A stretch of DNA of 64,000 bases. Source: Clostridia bacterium. Its GTDB lineage: Bacteria > Bacillota > Clostridia > Christensenellales > CAG-314. The notes beneath the pieces are model-generated. The model worked only from the letters and a program-made list of their open reading frames with translations. It searched no databases and was not told the origin of the DNA. Of the stretch, positions 1-7,846 are shown piece after piece. The stretch covers positions 1-64,000 of the forward strand of contig JAFVYC010000024.1 of the NCBI GenBank assembly GCA_017500855.1, given 5' to 3'. Every line of letters starts with the position of its first letter. Positions within the stretch are counted from its first letter, which is position 1. The translations under genes were made by a program, and so were the position numbers.

Positions 1-20
1 CCCAACAGGGTGCTTTTTCC

Positions 21-130
21 ATTACGGGGCTCGAAGTAGGAGCGGTACTGAATGACAGTTAATAACTGTCAGAGCCGCGAATGACCGCAGCGCGTAGTTC
101 GCGCGAGAATCGAGCCCCGTAATCCGCTCC
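21..130. ncRNA. Unassigned structured element with 14-bp inverted repeat
   Basis: Bases 21-34 and 110-123 form a perfect 14-bp inverted repeat. Inside it, 54-61 and 63-70 are perfectly complementary arms one base apart, and 90-94 pairs with 100-104 around a five-base loop. Bases 39-45 (GGAGCGG) are complementary to 124-130 (CCGCTCC); this helix would cross the outer stem, so it is either a pseudoknot or an alternative fold. A strong terminator follows immediately, which suggests the element is the 3' part of a transcript on the plus strand. It lacks a TTCRANT T-loop next to the 7-bp stem, so I do not call a tRNA or tmRNA. Identity unknown; the window edge may cut it. Confidence 0.45.
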
Positions 131-167
131 AAAAAATTCGACAAGTTTCGACTTGTCGAATTTTTTT
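131..167 (+). terminator. Strong intrinsic terminator
   Basis: A perfect 16-bp stem (131-146 with 151-166) is closed by a TTCG tetraloop and ends in a T run. The A-rich left arm also makes it usable from the minus strand. It ends whatever transcript contains the element just upstream. Confidence 0.85.
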
Positions 168-169
168 AT

Positions 170-375
170 CCATTGCGAAAGCAATGGCATATCATCACGC
201 TTTAGCGTGTATCTCATCACCGAAGGTGCATATCATCAACCGCAGGTTGTATCTCTTTCGCAATGATGATATACTCGTCCGAAAGCGAGATATACTCGTT
301 TTCGGACGGATGATATACAAATTCTGCGAATTTGATGATATACAAGGCTGTCGCCTTGATTTGTTTGCGGAGATT
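170..375. repeat. Array of short hairpins joined by GATGATATAC-like linkers
   Basis: At least six small hairpins follow each other: 170-187 (7-bp stem, GAAA loop), 197-208 (ACGC/GCGT), 219-227 (ACC/GGT), 238-248 (AACC/GGTT), 316-330 (AAATT/AATTT) and about 341-354 (AAGGC/GCCTT). Between them lies a conserved 9-10 base linker, CATATCATC or GTATCTCATC in the left half and its reverse complement GATGATATAC in the right half. The linkers therefore change orientation in the middle, and 277-285 can pair with 300-309. The stems differ in sequence while the linker is kept, so this is not a CRISPR array. No open frame of interest crosses it. Function unknown. Confidence 0.6.
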
Positions 376-647
376 GTTCTCATGTCGTAGCAAAATGGTT
401 GTACTATGAAGTGCAACCTTTTTATCTAAATTGCTGGTTTGGCATATAATCTCAAGATACGATGAAATAACTTGGTTTCTTTTATGAAAGCAATACTTTG
501 ATTTGGTTTGACAAATCGTGTGCATATGGACTTGTGGCAATGTGCGCATGCAGTACAAAGAGTGCTATAAATTATTACTTCAATAAGTGTCGTTTGTTGA
601 CAATGGTGTTGATTTTGAAGAGTGGTATACAATTTCAACAAAATATG
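376..647. other. Gene-less AT-rich stretch
   Basis: No credible coding region, RNA gene or repeat was recognised here. The open frames are short, lack ribosome sites and overlap on both strands. Confidence 0.5.
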
Positions 648-676
648 TTGCGAATTTTGCAATTATAATATATAAT
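648..676 (+). promoter_or_regulatory. Probable promoter for the 879 gene
   Basis: TTGCGA, a 17-base spacer and TATAAT. Transcription would begin near 683 and give a leader of about 195 bases before the ATG at 879. Confidence 0.4.
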
Positions 677-878
677 ATGGTCAGCAAAACAGTTCTTCTT
701 GATGTTGTTGTTGCGCAAGTTGCGTTCAAATTGGCAATACTATCTGTTCAGTTCGATAGTTTTGTCTTTTGGAAAAACAAAATGAAATTTGGAAATGCAA
801 CGCATGGAAACTGCGCACTTGCCTGACGGTGGAAACTGTTTGTTATGTCAACGAAAGAAAACTATAGGAGATTTTGTT

Positions 879-1310
879 ATGTTGAAAATTGACGTTATTG
901 ATTTGGGCGGACCAACGCCTTGCAACGTGTATTCCGTCAATGGCATAGAGTCCGTTGAAGAGCGTGTTGTTTTGCCGTGCTATTTTTCCCAATACAACCA
1001 CAGGCTGTCTCGAATTGGCTACAAGGAAGTAAAGGTTGTTGACACCCGTTCCGACTACGAACGCTGGCAAGACGAGTACTACCATGCCTACTACCCAACG
1101 GCTTCCGTTGTGGAAGTGGAAGTGCCTGTGTCGCCATGTGTCAAAACAATTTTCATTTCCCGAACGATAGAAAAAATAAGCAAAAAGGCATTCCGAAACT
1201 TGAAAGGCGTAACGTTTGAAATTGATCCGGACAACGCTTGTTTCCAAATTGTAGACAACAAAATTGTGGAAAAAGACACGGGCAAAATTATTTGGCCTTG
1301 CGCTGACTAG
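879..1310 (+). CDS. Hypothetical protein with a BspA-like leucine-rich repeat
   Basis: Encodes 143 residues with no signal peptide or membrane segment. The ATG at 879 has a TAGGAG ribosome site; an upstream ATG at 789 in frame lacks one. Residues 1-85 are not recognised. Residues about 86-140 resemble one LRR_5 (BspA-type) repeat: a short strand, the core IEKISKKAFRNL, then FEIDPDN and a VDNKIVEKDTGKIIW tail as in the closing unit of many such repeats. This repeat type usually mediates protein contacts. It may be a fragment of a larger repeat protein or a stand-alone protein. The next gene, a lipoprotein, starts 24 bases on and may be co-transcribed. Confidence 0.65.
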   Translation: MLKIDVIDLGGPTPCNVYSVNGIESVEERVVLPCYFSQYNHRLSRIGYKEVKVVDTRSDYERWQDEYYHAYYPTASVVEVEVPVSPCVKTIFISRTIEKISKKAFRNLKGVTFEIDPDNACFQIVDNKIVEKDTGKIIWPCAD

Positions 1311-1334
1311 AAATTACAAAATACCACACACGGG

Positions 1335-2099
1335 GTGAAAAAATTGAAGAAAATATCAGTAGTTATTCTGGCAATAGCAATGCTTTTTGCCTTTGTGGGA
1401 TGTTTCCCACAAGACGTAGTTTTGGACGAAATGCAAAGTTTCGACGTTTCTTCCAAGGTTGAATCGCTGTACGTAGAAATCAATGCGGCTGACTTTTCCA
1501 TTTTGCTTGGAACGGAGTTTTCCGTGCAAAGCAACTTGAAGTATTTGGACGTATACGTTAAGGACGGCGTGTTGTGCATCGTCGACGAAGCCTTTGGCAA
1601 CGCCAACTACGCAAACGCACAGTTGGTTGTTATCATTCCTGCCACCAAAGTTTTGAAGGATTTGCACATCGAAACAGGCGCTGCAAAACTCACAGGCGAG
1701 TACTTGGTTGCTGACAACGTGGAATTGGAAATGGGCGCAGGTGCTGTGCATATTGAAAGTTTGTTTGCAAACAAAACTTGCGAAATAGACGGTGGCGCAG
1801 GGGAAATCACAATTGACCTTGCTTTTCTGCACAATTTGTCGGTAGACATTGGCGCAGGGCAACTAAATTTGACAGCGCAACTTTTTGGAAATTCCGAATT
1901 GGATTTTGGCGTTGGCGAAGCAAATCTCACTTTGCTTGGCAACAAGGAAGACTACACTGTGAAAATTGAAAAGGGCATTGGAAGCATCAACGTGGAAGGA
2001 CAAAACGTTGCAAATTCCAGCACAATTGGAAGTGGAGAAAACATTGTAGACATCGACGGTGGTGTTGGCGCAATCAACTTGAAGTTTCAACAAAGCTAG
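1335..2099 (+). CDS. Lipoprotein with DUF4097-like beta-repeat domain
   Basis: Residues 1-23 form a lipoprotein signal: basic MKKLKK, a hydrophobic stretch and FVGC, with Cys23 as the likely lipidated residue. The rest is a series of beta-strand repeats rich in GAG and GVG turns (MGAGAVHIES, IDGGAGEITID, IGAGQLNLT, FGVGEANLT), as in DUF4097/head-GIN 'putative adhesin' domains. It should sit on the outer face of the membrane; the role is unknown. The GTG at 1335 gives MKKLKK; a TTG at 1344 is better placed behind GGGGTG and is an equal candidate. Followed after 24 bases by a GNAT gene in the same direction. Confidence 0.75.
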   Translation: MKKLKKISVVILAIAMLFAFVGCFPQDVVLDEMQSFDVSSKVESLYVEINAADFSILLGTEFSVQSNLKYLDVYVKDGVLCIVDEAFGNANYANAQLVVIIPATKVLKDLHIETGAAKLTGEYLVADNVELEMGAGAVHIESLFANKTCEIDGGAGEITIDLAFLHNLSVDIGAGQLNLTAQLFGNSELDFGVGEANLTLLGNKEDYTVKIEKGIGSINVEGQNVANSSTIGSGENIVDIDGGVGAINLKFQQS

Positions 2100-2123
2100 T
2101 TTCACATTTGGAGAAAAATTGAA

Positions 2124-2906
2124 ATGAACAACGACAAAGCGCTACACAAACTTGTGGAAAACGACATTTCATTTTTGGTGCTGTACAAAATTTTGCAACA
2201 CAAATGCACCGACGTGTTTTCCAACGGCACAACCTTCATCGTGTGCTATTCCAACCCACCATATCCCGTGTGGGTGTGGTGCGCCAATGTGCAAAACACA
2301 GGGGACGTGGTGCAAATTGCCAAGTATTTGAAGCAAAACTACTTGCAAAAAGGCAAGTTCAGTTTCATACTGGAAAACAGCCTTTTTGAGAGTTTGAAAT
2401 TGGTAGACTCCGACTTTTGTTCGTTGCAAACACAAATGCAAATGCTTTCCTACAGGCTAGACGACGTCAAGCAAATCAGTCGTCCAGTGGATGGCACAAT
2501 TCGCTTGGCTGTTCAGTTGGACGTTGACGTTTTGGCAAAAATCTACCAAGATGCCAACTTGGAAATGGAAGGTTTGAGTTTTCCCATCGAGCATTGCAAA
2601 AAAATGGTGCAAGAACAAATTGAAAATGGCCAACTGTTTGTGATGGTCGACCAAACAAACATCATTGTTGCAACTACTTTTGCAACAGTTCAAGGCAACT
2701 ACGGCAAAATTTCCTTTGTGTACACCTTGCCAACGCACAGGCGCAAGGGCTACGCCATCAACTTGGTGCATTTTGTAAGCAAACATCTTTTGCAACAAAA
2801 TCTCACTCCCATTTTGTACACAGACGGTGGCTACGTCGCATCCAACAGTTGCTACACAAAAATTGGCTACAAACAAGTTGGCAATTTGGTAAAAGTTGGC
2901 AACTAA
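2124..2906 (+). CDS. GNAT family N-acetyltransferase
   Basis: A 260-residue protein whose C-terminal half (about 125-260) is a GNAT fold. The acetyl-CoA motif A is visible at 199-214 (VYTLPTHRRKGYAINLV; the RxxGxA-type pyrophosphate loop), followed by the typical N-S-x-x-Y...IGY end at 241-250. Residues 1-120 form an extra domain of unknown function, a layout seen in FR47-like acetyltransferases. Substrate not predictable. The ATG at 2124 follows GGAGAAAAATTGAA. It lies in a same-strand run with a second, unrelated GNAT 20 bases downstream. Confidence 0.8.
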   Translation: MNNDKALHKLVENDISFLVLYKILQHKCTDVFSNGTTFIVCYSNPPYPVWVWCANVQNTGDVVQIAKYLKQNYLQKGKFSFILENSLFESLKLVDSDFCSLQTQMQMLSYRLDDVKQISRPVDGTIRLAVQLDVDVLAKIYQDANLEMEGLSFPIEHCKKMVQEQIENGQLFVMVDQTNIIVATTFATVQGNYGKISFVYTLPTHRRKGYAINLVHFVSKHLLQQNLTPILYTDGGYVASNSCYTKIGYKQVGNLVKVGN

Positions 2907-2926
2907 ACAGGAAAATAGGGGGCTAT

Positions 2927-3535
2927 ATGAACGCAAAATTTGCAATCAACGGAAAACAAATTGAAACGGAAAGGCTTGTTTTGCGCCCATTTGCACTTTC
3001 CGATTTGGACGATTTCTTTGCCTACGCATCGGAGCCGGGGGTTGGCGAAATGGCAGGCTGGAATCACCATCAAAACAAGCAAGAAAGCATGGAAATTTTG
3101 CAACGTTTTGTACAGCAAGACAAAACCGTTGCCATTTGTTTGAAACTGGACAACAAAGTCATTGGCTCACTTGGAGTGGAAGAATACGGCTTGGAAGAAA
3201 AACTTTCGGAATTCTTTCCCTACCAAGGGCGTGAACTTGGCTTTGTTTTGAGCAAGCAACACTGGGGAAAGGGATTGATGACGGAAGCCGTGCAAGCAGT
3301 AATCAACTACTTGTTTGACGAAATGCATTTGGACTTTTTGACGTGTGGCTACTACACGTTCAACGCACGTTCAAAACGTGTGCAAGAGAAGTGCGGTTTC
3401 AAGCCATATCGAAAACTTATTTCTCAAACAAGAATGGGTACCGAGCAAGAAACAATTTTGAATTTGCTCACAAATCCACGCAAAAACATCAAGTTGCAGT
3501 TTTCCCATCCGGAAACGCTCATCTATCAAGATTGA
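2927..3535 (+). CDS. RimJ/RimL-type GNAT N-acetyltransferase
   Basis: Encodes 202 residues. It begins IETERLVLRPFALSDLDDFF, the hallmark start of RimJ/RimL-like acetyltransferases that modify N-terminal or side-chain amines. The acetyl-CoA site is at 104-121 (LGFVLSKQHWGKGLMTEAV), and N146-S149 (NARS) with CGF 156-158 match the family end. The ATG at 2927 sits behind AGGGGG; upstream in-frame starts have no such site. Members acetylate ribosomal proteins or small molecules; the substrate here is unknown. Confidence 0.85.
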   Translation: MNAKFAINGKQIETERLVLRPFALSDLDDFFAYASEPGVGEMAGWNHHQNKQESMEILQRFVQQDKTVAICLKLDNKVIGSLGVEEYGLEEKLSEFFPYQGRELGFVLSKQHWGKGLMTEAVQAVINYLFDEMHLDFLTCGYYTFNARSKRVQEKCGFKPYRKLISQTRMGTEQETILNLLTNPRKNIKLQFSHPETLIYQD

Positions 3536-3627
3536 CACGCAATTTCCTACCACGTGTAGGGGTTTTTGCAACAAATTGAGAATTTTTCCACACCGTAACG
3601 TCAACAATTTTGCGCAAGGAGAGTTAT

Positions 3628-4137
3628 ATGGACGCATACAACACAATGCTTGCACGTCGAAGCATTCGCAAATTTCAAGACAAGCCCGTTTGCACGGAAG
3701 ATATCGACAAAATGCTTCGTGGCGCAATGTCGGCGCCTAGCGCTTGCAACAAACAACCTTGGGAATTCTACGTTGTGACCAATGCCGAATTGCTTGGCAA
3801 ACTGCAAACTTCCTCGTTGTTTTCTAGGTACAAATCGCCTTGCATCATTGTTGTTGCAGGCAACAAAAAACATTGCATCACACAAAAGGAAAACGACTTT
3901 TTCTACCAAGATTGTTCCGCAGCGGTAGAAAACTTGCTTCTTGTTGCAACGCAACTTGGTTTGGGTACATGTTGGTGCGGACTTTCCCCAATGAAAGCCC
4001 CTGCCGACAAGGTTTCGCAAATTTTGGGTTTGGAAAAACACATTGTTCCCGTTGCGCTTGTGCACGTGGGACACCCTGCCGAAAGCAAAGAGCCACGTAC
4101 GCAGTACAACGAAAAGAAAGTGCATTTCTTCAACTAG
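3628..4137 (+). CDS. Nitroreductase family flavoprotein
   Basis: A compact 169-residue nitroreductase. The FMN-binding start RRSIRKFQDKPV (residues 10-21) and the loop MSAPSACNKQPWEFYVV (34-50) are diagnostic; LGLGTCWCGL matches the conserved C-terminal FMN contact. These enzymes form homodimers and reduce nitro, quinone or other acceptors with NAD(P)H; the physiological substrate cannot be told. The ATG at 3628 is five bases behind AAGGAG, while the longer TTG start at 3610 has no ribosome site. Followed by a HAD phosphatase 18 bases downstream. Confidence 0.88.
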   Translation: MDAYNTMLARRSIRKFQDKPVCTEDIDKMLRGAMSAPSACNKQPWEFYVVTNAELLGKLQTSSLFSRYKSPCIIVVAGNKKHCITQKENDFFYQDCSAAVENLLLVATQLGLGTCWCGLSPMKAPADKVSQILGLEKHIVPVALVHVGHPAESKEPRTQYNEKKVHFFN

Positions 4138-4155
4138 AATCTACAAGGGGAAACC

Positions 4156-4839
4156 ATGAACTACAAATTTCTACTTTTTGATGCCGACAACACAATTTTG
4201 GATTTCGACAAAGCCGAAGAAACAGCGCTTCAACAAGCCATGGAAAAGGCAGGATTGCATTTTGACGAGCATGTTTTGCAAGTGTACAAAAGCAACAACA
4301 TGTACATGTGGCACCAACTTGAACTTGGGCTTTGCACCAAGGAGCAAGTGTTGGAAGAACGCTTTTTGCGCACGCAACGAGAACTTGGTTTGCAATGCGA
4401 CATCATGCAAGTTGCGCACGACTACGAAGAATTTTTGCATCACGGCTTCTTCGTTGTGGAAAATGCCGAAAGCGTTTTGCAACAACTTGCCGAAAGAGGG
4501 CACCAACTGTACCTTGTAACAAACGGTGTGCTTTCCATTTCCACGGCACGCATGCTTGGCAGTGGGCTTGCAAAGTACTTCCAAAAGCGCTTTGTTTCGG
4601 AGGAAATTGGCACGCCAAAACCACAAATTGGCTTTTTCAATGCTTGTTTCGAGCAAATTGATGGCTTCGACAAGAGCCAAGCCATCATCATTGGCGACTC
4701 CCTTTCCAGCGACATCCAAGGCGGAATCAATGCGGGAATTGACACCTGTTGGTACAACCCACGTCACTTGCCAAACAAAAACAGTTTGTCCATCACCTAC
4801 CAAATTGACAACCTTTTGCAATTGCTAGACATTTTGTAA
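4156..4839 (+). CDS. HAD-superfamily hydrolase, YjjG type
   Basis: 227 residues with all HAD motifs: Asp9 nucleophile and Asp11 in FDADNT, VTNG at 121-124, Lys155 in TPKPQ, and IIGDSLSSDIQGG at 178-190 carrying the metal-binding Asp181. The helical cap at 17-95 and the overall length fit the YjjG/YfnB subfamily, which dephosphorylates pyrimidine (including non-canonical) nucleoside monophosphates. A house-cleaning role would match RdgB and the Nudix enzyme nearby, but this is inference. ATG preceded by AGGGGAAACC. A bidirectional terminator lies about 190 bases downstream. Confidence 0.82.
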   Translation: MNYKFLLFDADNTILDFDKAEETALQQAMEKAGLHFDEHVLQVYKSNNMYMWHQLELGLCTKEQVLEERFLRTQRELGLQCDIMQVAHDYEEFLHHGFFVVENAESVLQQLAERGHQLYLVTNGVLSISTARMLGSGLAKYFQKRFVSEEIGTPKPQIGFFNACFEQIDGFDKSQAIIIGDSLSSDIQGGINAGIDTCWYNPRHLPNKNSLSITYQIDNLLQLLDIL

Positions 4840-5237
4840 AGCAAATGGAAATTGCTCAAATTGAATGGAAAAATACAAAGTTAGAATAAGAGTTTCAAAT
4901 CGTATCTAAAGAGCGTAAATTGAACAAAAAAATGCAAATTGTTTGAAAACAGTTCAAATTGCATCTAGACAAATGTAAATTGAAAGAATTTAGTTAAAAT
5001 TAAATCAAAATAGATTAATTGAATAAAAAAAACCGTGTGTCAAGTCGATACACGGATTTTTTGTTTTGTATAAATCAAATTATTTAGAAATGCTGACAAA
5101 CACGACACAACTTCTACAAAACCACAAGTACAAAGATAATTGCTTTTGTTTTTTAACGGTGTTGCACGGTTTTTCCAAAGTAGTGCAAACAGCACGGTTT
5201 TTGTGGTGGTACAAGTTGTTTTTGTATCAATCTTGCA
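4840..5237. other. Intergenic region with degenerate repeats and a terminator
   Basis: About 400 bases, very AT-rich, between two convergent gene sets. From 4890 to 4990 a motif resembling GTTCAAATTGCATCTAGA followed by GTAAATTGAA appears twice, about 59 bases apart and diverged. A terminator hairpin is at 5026-5063. No gene seen. Confidence 0.5.
5026..5063. terminator. Bidirectional terminator between convergent genes
   Basis: CCGTGT (5033-5038) pairs with ACACGG (5050-5055), flanked by an A run on the left and a T run on the right, so it can stop transcripts from the HAD gene and from the minus-strand Nudix gene. Confidence 0.75.
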
Positions 5238-5672
5238 TCAGCCCTTGCTTTTGTTTTGCAAAAAGAACATCACAGCCCAGTTTTGCATGTCAACAAAAAG
5301 ACTGTTTTGTGCCTTTTGGCAATCTAGCCATTCAAAGTGATGGTCAGTTTCCTTGGGTAATTGTCGTTTTTCCCCAATTTTTCCACAATAAAAGTGTTGA
5401 ATGGGGTGGAAGTAGCCCAAGGTTGGGTGTTGAACAAACTTTTCGGCTGAACAAACAAAGTTTTGTACTTGTACTTCACAGCCAATTTCTTCCAAGCACT
5501 CCCGTTTGATGCATTGAGCGTCGCTTTCGCCATTTTCCAAGCCACCTCCGGGCAAAAAGTAGCCCTTTGGTGTTTTTACAACGGCAAGTTTGTTGTGTTC
5601 AATTGCTATCAAATATGCGCCCGACCTGTCTAGATATCGTTGTTGTTCTTGCTTGCCAAAGACTTTGTGCAT
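5238..5672 (-). CDS. Nudix hydrolase
   Basis: 144 residues. The Nudix box is complete at about 42-64: GGGLENGESDAQCIKRECLEEIG fits Gx5Ex7REUxEExGU, with the REUxEE glutamates that bind magnesium. Nudix enzymes cleave nucleoside diphosphates linked to another group; the short length and the FLPGGG lead-in resemble MutT-like house-cleaning enzymes, but the substrate is not fixed by sequence. The ATG at 5672 is six bases behind TTGGAGAAC; a TTG at 5684 is a weaker alternative. It follows rdgB by 26 bases on the same strand, so the two nucleotide-sanitising genes are probably one transcript. Confidence 0.85.
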   Translation of the reverse strand: MHKVFGKQEQQRYLDRSGAYLIAIEHNKLAVVKTPKGYFLPGGGLENGESDAQCIKRECLEEIGCEVQVQNFVCSAEKFVQHPTLGYFHPIQHFYCGKIGEKRQLPKETDHHFEWLDCQKAQNSLFVDMQNWAVMFFLQNKSKG

Positions 5673-5698
5673 ACAGTTCTCCAATTCGTTGCGTTGTT

Positions 5699-6268
5699 CT
5701 ACAGTTTTTCCAACAGGTTTTGCAATGCTCTGCCACGGTGGCTAACGGCATTCTTTTCTTCGGCAGTTGCAACGCCAAAGCATTTGCCAAGGTCGGTGCT
5801 GAAAAACAAACTGTCGTAGCCAAAACCGTTTTGCCCCTCTTCTTGGTGCAAAATGTAGCCTTCAACTTTTCCGCTTGCCGTCACAAGTTTGCCATCGGGG
5901 TACAAAAGGGCAATTGCCGTTTCGAAGTATGCCGATCTGTCCGTTTTGTTTTGCAATTGGCAAAGCAATTTTTGGCGATTTGCCTTGTGGTCGTGGTTGC
6001 CTGCGTATCTTGCCGAGTACACACCCGGCGCACCGTTCAATGCGTTCACGCAAAGTCCTGTGTCGTCGGCAAGCACGGGCAAAGTGGTGTGTTTTGCAAT
6101 TTCCTTGGCTTTGATCAGGGCGTTTTCCAAAAATGTTGCGCCGTTTTCTTCCGGATCGCAGTCGATGCCTGCTTCGGAAAGACAAAGAATTTCATCAAAT
6201 TTGCCATGCAAAATTTGCTTTATTTCTTGGATTTTGTGCGCATTGTTGCTAGCGATCAGCAGTTTCAT
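5699..6268 (-). CDS. rdgB: XTP/dITP diphosphatase (RdgB/HAM1)
   Basis: 189 residues, the normal family size. It hydrolyses dITP, dXTP and ITP to monophosphates, keeping deaminated purines out of DNA and RNA. Visible signatures: IASNNAHK at 5-12 for substrate binding, EENGATFLENA at 40-50, LADDTGL at 67-73 with the catalytic Asp pair, GFGYDSLF at 148-155 and SHRGRA at 176-181. The ATG at 6268 follows GAGGAAGAAG; the gene overlaps the end of the upstream membrane-protein gene by 20 bases, implying translational coupling. Confidence 0.93.
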   Translation of the reverse strand: MKLLIASNNAHKIQEIKQILHGKFDEILCLSEAGIDCDPEENGATFLENALIKAKEIAKHTTLPVLADDTGLCVNALNGAPGVYSARYAGNHDHKANRQKLLCQLQNKTDRSAYFETAIALLYPDGKLVTASGKVEGYILHQEEGQNGFGYDSLFFSTDLGKCFGVATAEEKNAVSHRGRALQNLLEKL

Positions 6269-6710
6269 CTTCTTCCTCGTGGTACTCAATTTTGTGGTTT
6301 TTGCTTTGCAAGCATTGCTTCATCAGTTCGTGTTCGTTCTTGTGGATCATCAAGCAAGAAATCACCGGGTCTTGCCCTTGCCACAAGTAGCTGATGAACA
6401 GTTTGTCTCGAAAAACAACTATGTTCAAAATGTTTTCCAACCTCACTCTGCCCAAAAACAGGTCGAACGGGCCAACGTACAAGCGCAAGTGTGTGTCTTC
6501 CACCTTGTAGTGGATTGTGCCCAAGCAAAAGGAAACAATTGCCAAAATTGGGCAAACTCCTACCCAAAGCGTGGCTTGCCCGGGGGTGATGTTGAAAACT
6601 ACCGCACCAAACAGCACGGCAATTGCAATGCCTGTTGTGATTGTGCTTACTACAAATATTGCCCACACAGCAATGGTGCAGGGCGTTGGGAATCGTGTTT
6701 TGAATTTCAT
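6249..6710 (-). CDS. Small membrane protein with PH-like domain
   Basis: 153 residues. Two membrane segments at about 12-35 and 45-65 are followed by a beta-rich cytoplasmic part (about 65-140) beginning IHYKVEDTHLRLYVGPF and containing RVRLENILNIVVF, the pattern of bacterial PH-like (bPH) domains. Function unknown. First gene of the minus-strand unit with rdgB and the Nudix gene. Its ATG lies only six bases after a TATAAT box, so the mRNA is probably leaderless. No ribosome site is visible. Confidence 0.65.
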   Translation of the reverse strand: MKFKTRFPTPCTIAVWAIFVVSTITTGIAIAVLFGAVVFNITPGQATLWVGVCPILAIVSFCLGTIHYKVEDTHLRLYVGPFDLFLGRVRLENILNIVVFRDKLFISYLWQGQDPVISCLMIHKNEHELMKQCLQSKNHKIEYHEEEDETADR

Positions 6711-6716
6711 GCCACT

Positions 6717-6745
6717 ATTATATCACAACAAAACTTTGTAGTAAA
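6717..6745 (-). promoter_or_regulatory. Promoter giving a leaderless mRNA
   Basis: On the minus strand TTTACT (6745-6740), 17 bases, TATAAT (6722-6717), then six bases (AGTGGC) and the ATG at 6710. The predicted transcription start falls on or next to the A of the start codon. Confidence 0.6.
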
Positions 6746-6818
6746 CAGTTTGCACTCACTTTGCAAAAAGGCAATTTTTTGTTCATAGAATGAAGCAAAA
6801 AGAACGTTGGGGTTTTGT

Positions 6819-7823
6819 GTGAAAGTAAAAGTGGATTTGTGCGCAATCGTTCAAAATTGCAAGATTGTTGAAAGCGCTTTGCAAGGCGCAAGCATTTGCG
6901 CCGTCGTCAAAAACAACGCCTACGGGCATGGAATTGAACACGTTTGCCGTGCGCTTGTGCCACACGTCGGCATGTTTGCCGTTGCCAACGTTGCCGAAGC
7001 AAACAAAATTGCAAGTTTTGGCAAGCCTGTGTTGCTGTTGCTTCCACAGTTTGGCAACCATTTGCAAATTGCAGTAGACAAAGGTTACGTTTTGACTGTA
7101 GACAGTCTTGAAACTTTCCGCAAAATTGCAAATTGCGTTGGCAAAAAGAAAGTACACCTCAAAATCAACACGGGAATGAACAGGCTAGGGCTGAACAAAG
7201 AGCAAGTTGAAAAAATTTGCAAACTTGCTTCGCAACACAACGTGGAAGTGCAAGGCGTGTTTTCCCACTTGGCAAAAACCGATTTGGAAAGTTGCAACAG
7301 GCAATTGGCAAACTTTTTGCCAATTGCACGCAAATGCAAGCAAGCCTTTGGCAAGCACATTCTTTGCCACATTGCAAACTCTTCTGCCACTTTTTTGCAC
7401 CCAAAATTCCACTTGGACATGGTGCGTGTTGGGCTTGCGCTGTACGGCTACGGCAACAAAAACCTTGTGCCTGCCAAAATCGTCACGGCAAAAGTTATTG
7501 CCACAAGGGTTGTGGAAAAGGGGCAAGCGGTTGGCTACGACGGCGCATTCGTTGCTCGACAAACCACCAAAATTGCTATTTTGGACGTGGGCTACGCTGA
7601 CGGTCTTCCAAGAATTCTTGCCGGAAGTTTTGTGAAGTTTGGCAACAGTTTTTGCAAAATTGTGGGTAACGTTTGCATGGGAATGTGCTTTGTAGACGTT
7701 TCCAACGCAAAAATTTCCGTCGGAGATGAGGCAATTTTGCTTGGAAAGGGGTGTAATTTAGCAAATAATGACGTAAGTGCCTACGAATTGTTGTGTAATT
7801 TTTCAAATTGTTGTAAAATATAG
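6819..7823 (+). CDS. alr: Alanine racemase
   Basis: 334 residues from a GTG at 6819 (KVKVDLCAIVQN, the usual family start); a TTG at 6807 would add four residues. Makes D-alanine for peptidoglycan. Lys31 in AVVKNNAYGHG is the PLP-binding lysine, and Tyr259 in VGYADGLPR is the second catalytic base. The GRVCMDQ substrate loop of the family is GNVCMGMC here, a mild departure. The C-terminus is about 30 residues shorter than in well-known enzymes. A tiny frame at 6790-6822 (MKQKERWGFV) overlaps the start and could couple translation. Confidence 0.9.
   Translation: MKVKVDLCAIVQNCKIVESALQGASICAVVKNNAYGHGIEHVCRALVPHVGMFAVANVAEANKIASFGKPVLLLLPQFGNHLQIAVDKGYVLTVDSLETFRKIANCVGKKKVHLKINTGMNRLGLNKEQVEKICKLASQHNVEVQGVFSHLAKTDLESCNRQLANFLPIARKCKQAFGKHILCHIANSSATFLHPKFHLDMVRVGLALYGYGNKNLVPAKIVTAKVIATRVVEKGQAVGYDGAFVARQTTKIAILDVGYADGLPRILAGSFVKFGNSFCKIVGNVCMGMCFVDVSNAKISVGDEAILLGKGCNLANNDVSAYELLCNFSNCCKI
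7791..7819 (+). promoter_or_regulatory. Possible promoter for rsmD-coaD
   Basis: TTGTGT, 17 bases, TAAAAT, inside the end of alr. The start would lie near 7826, 21 bases before the rsmD ATG. Confidence 0.4.
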
Positions 7824-7846
7824 GTACAAAACAATTTGGGTAGAAC

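Noticed and set aside
39..130. tRNA or tmRNA with a 7-bp acceptor-like stem
   Set aside because: No T-loop TTCRANT before the 3' strand, no anticodon arm and no CCA; the inner 14-bp repeat does not fit.
170..375. CRISPR array
   Set aside because: Linkers are ten bases, the intervening units are self-complementary hairpins of 9-18 bases, and no cas gene is nearby.
5066..5509. 147-codon plus-strand frame
   Set aside because: Antisense to the Nudix gene, which has a complete Nudix box and a ribosome site.
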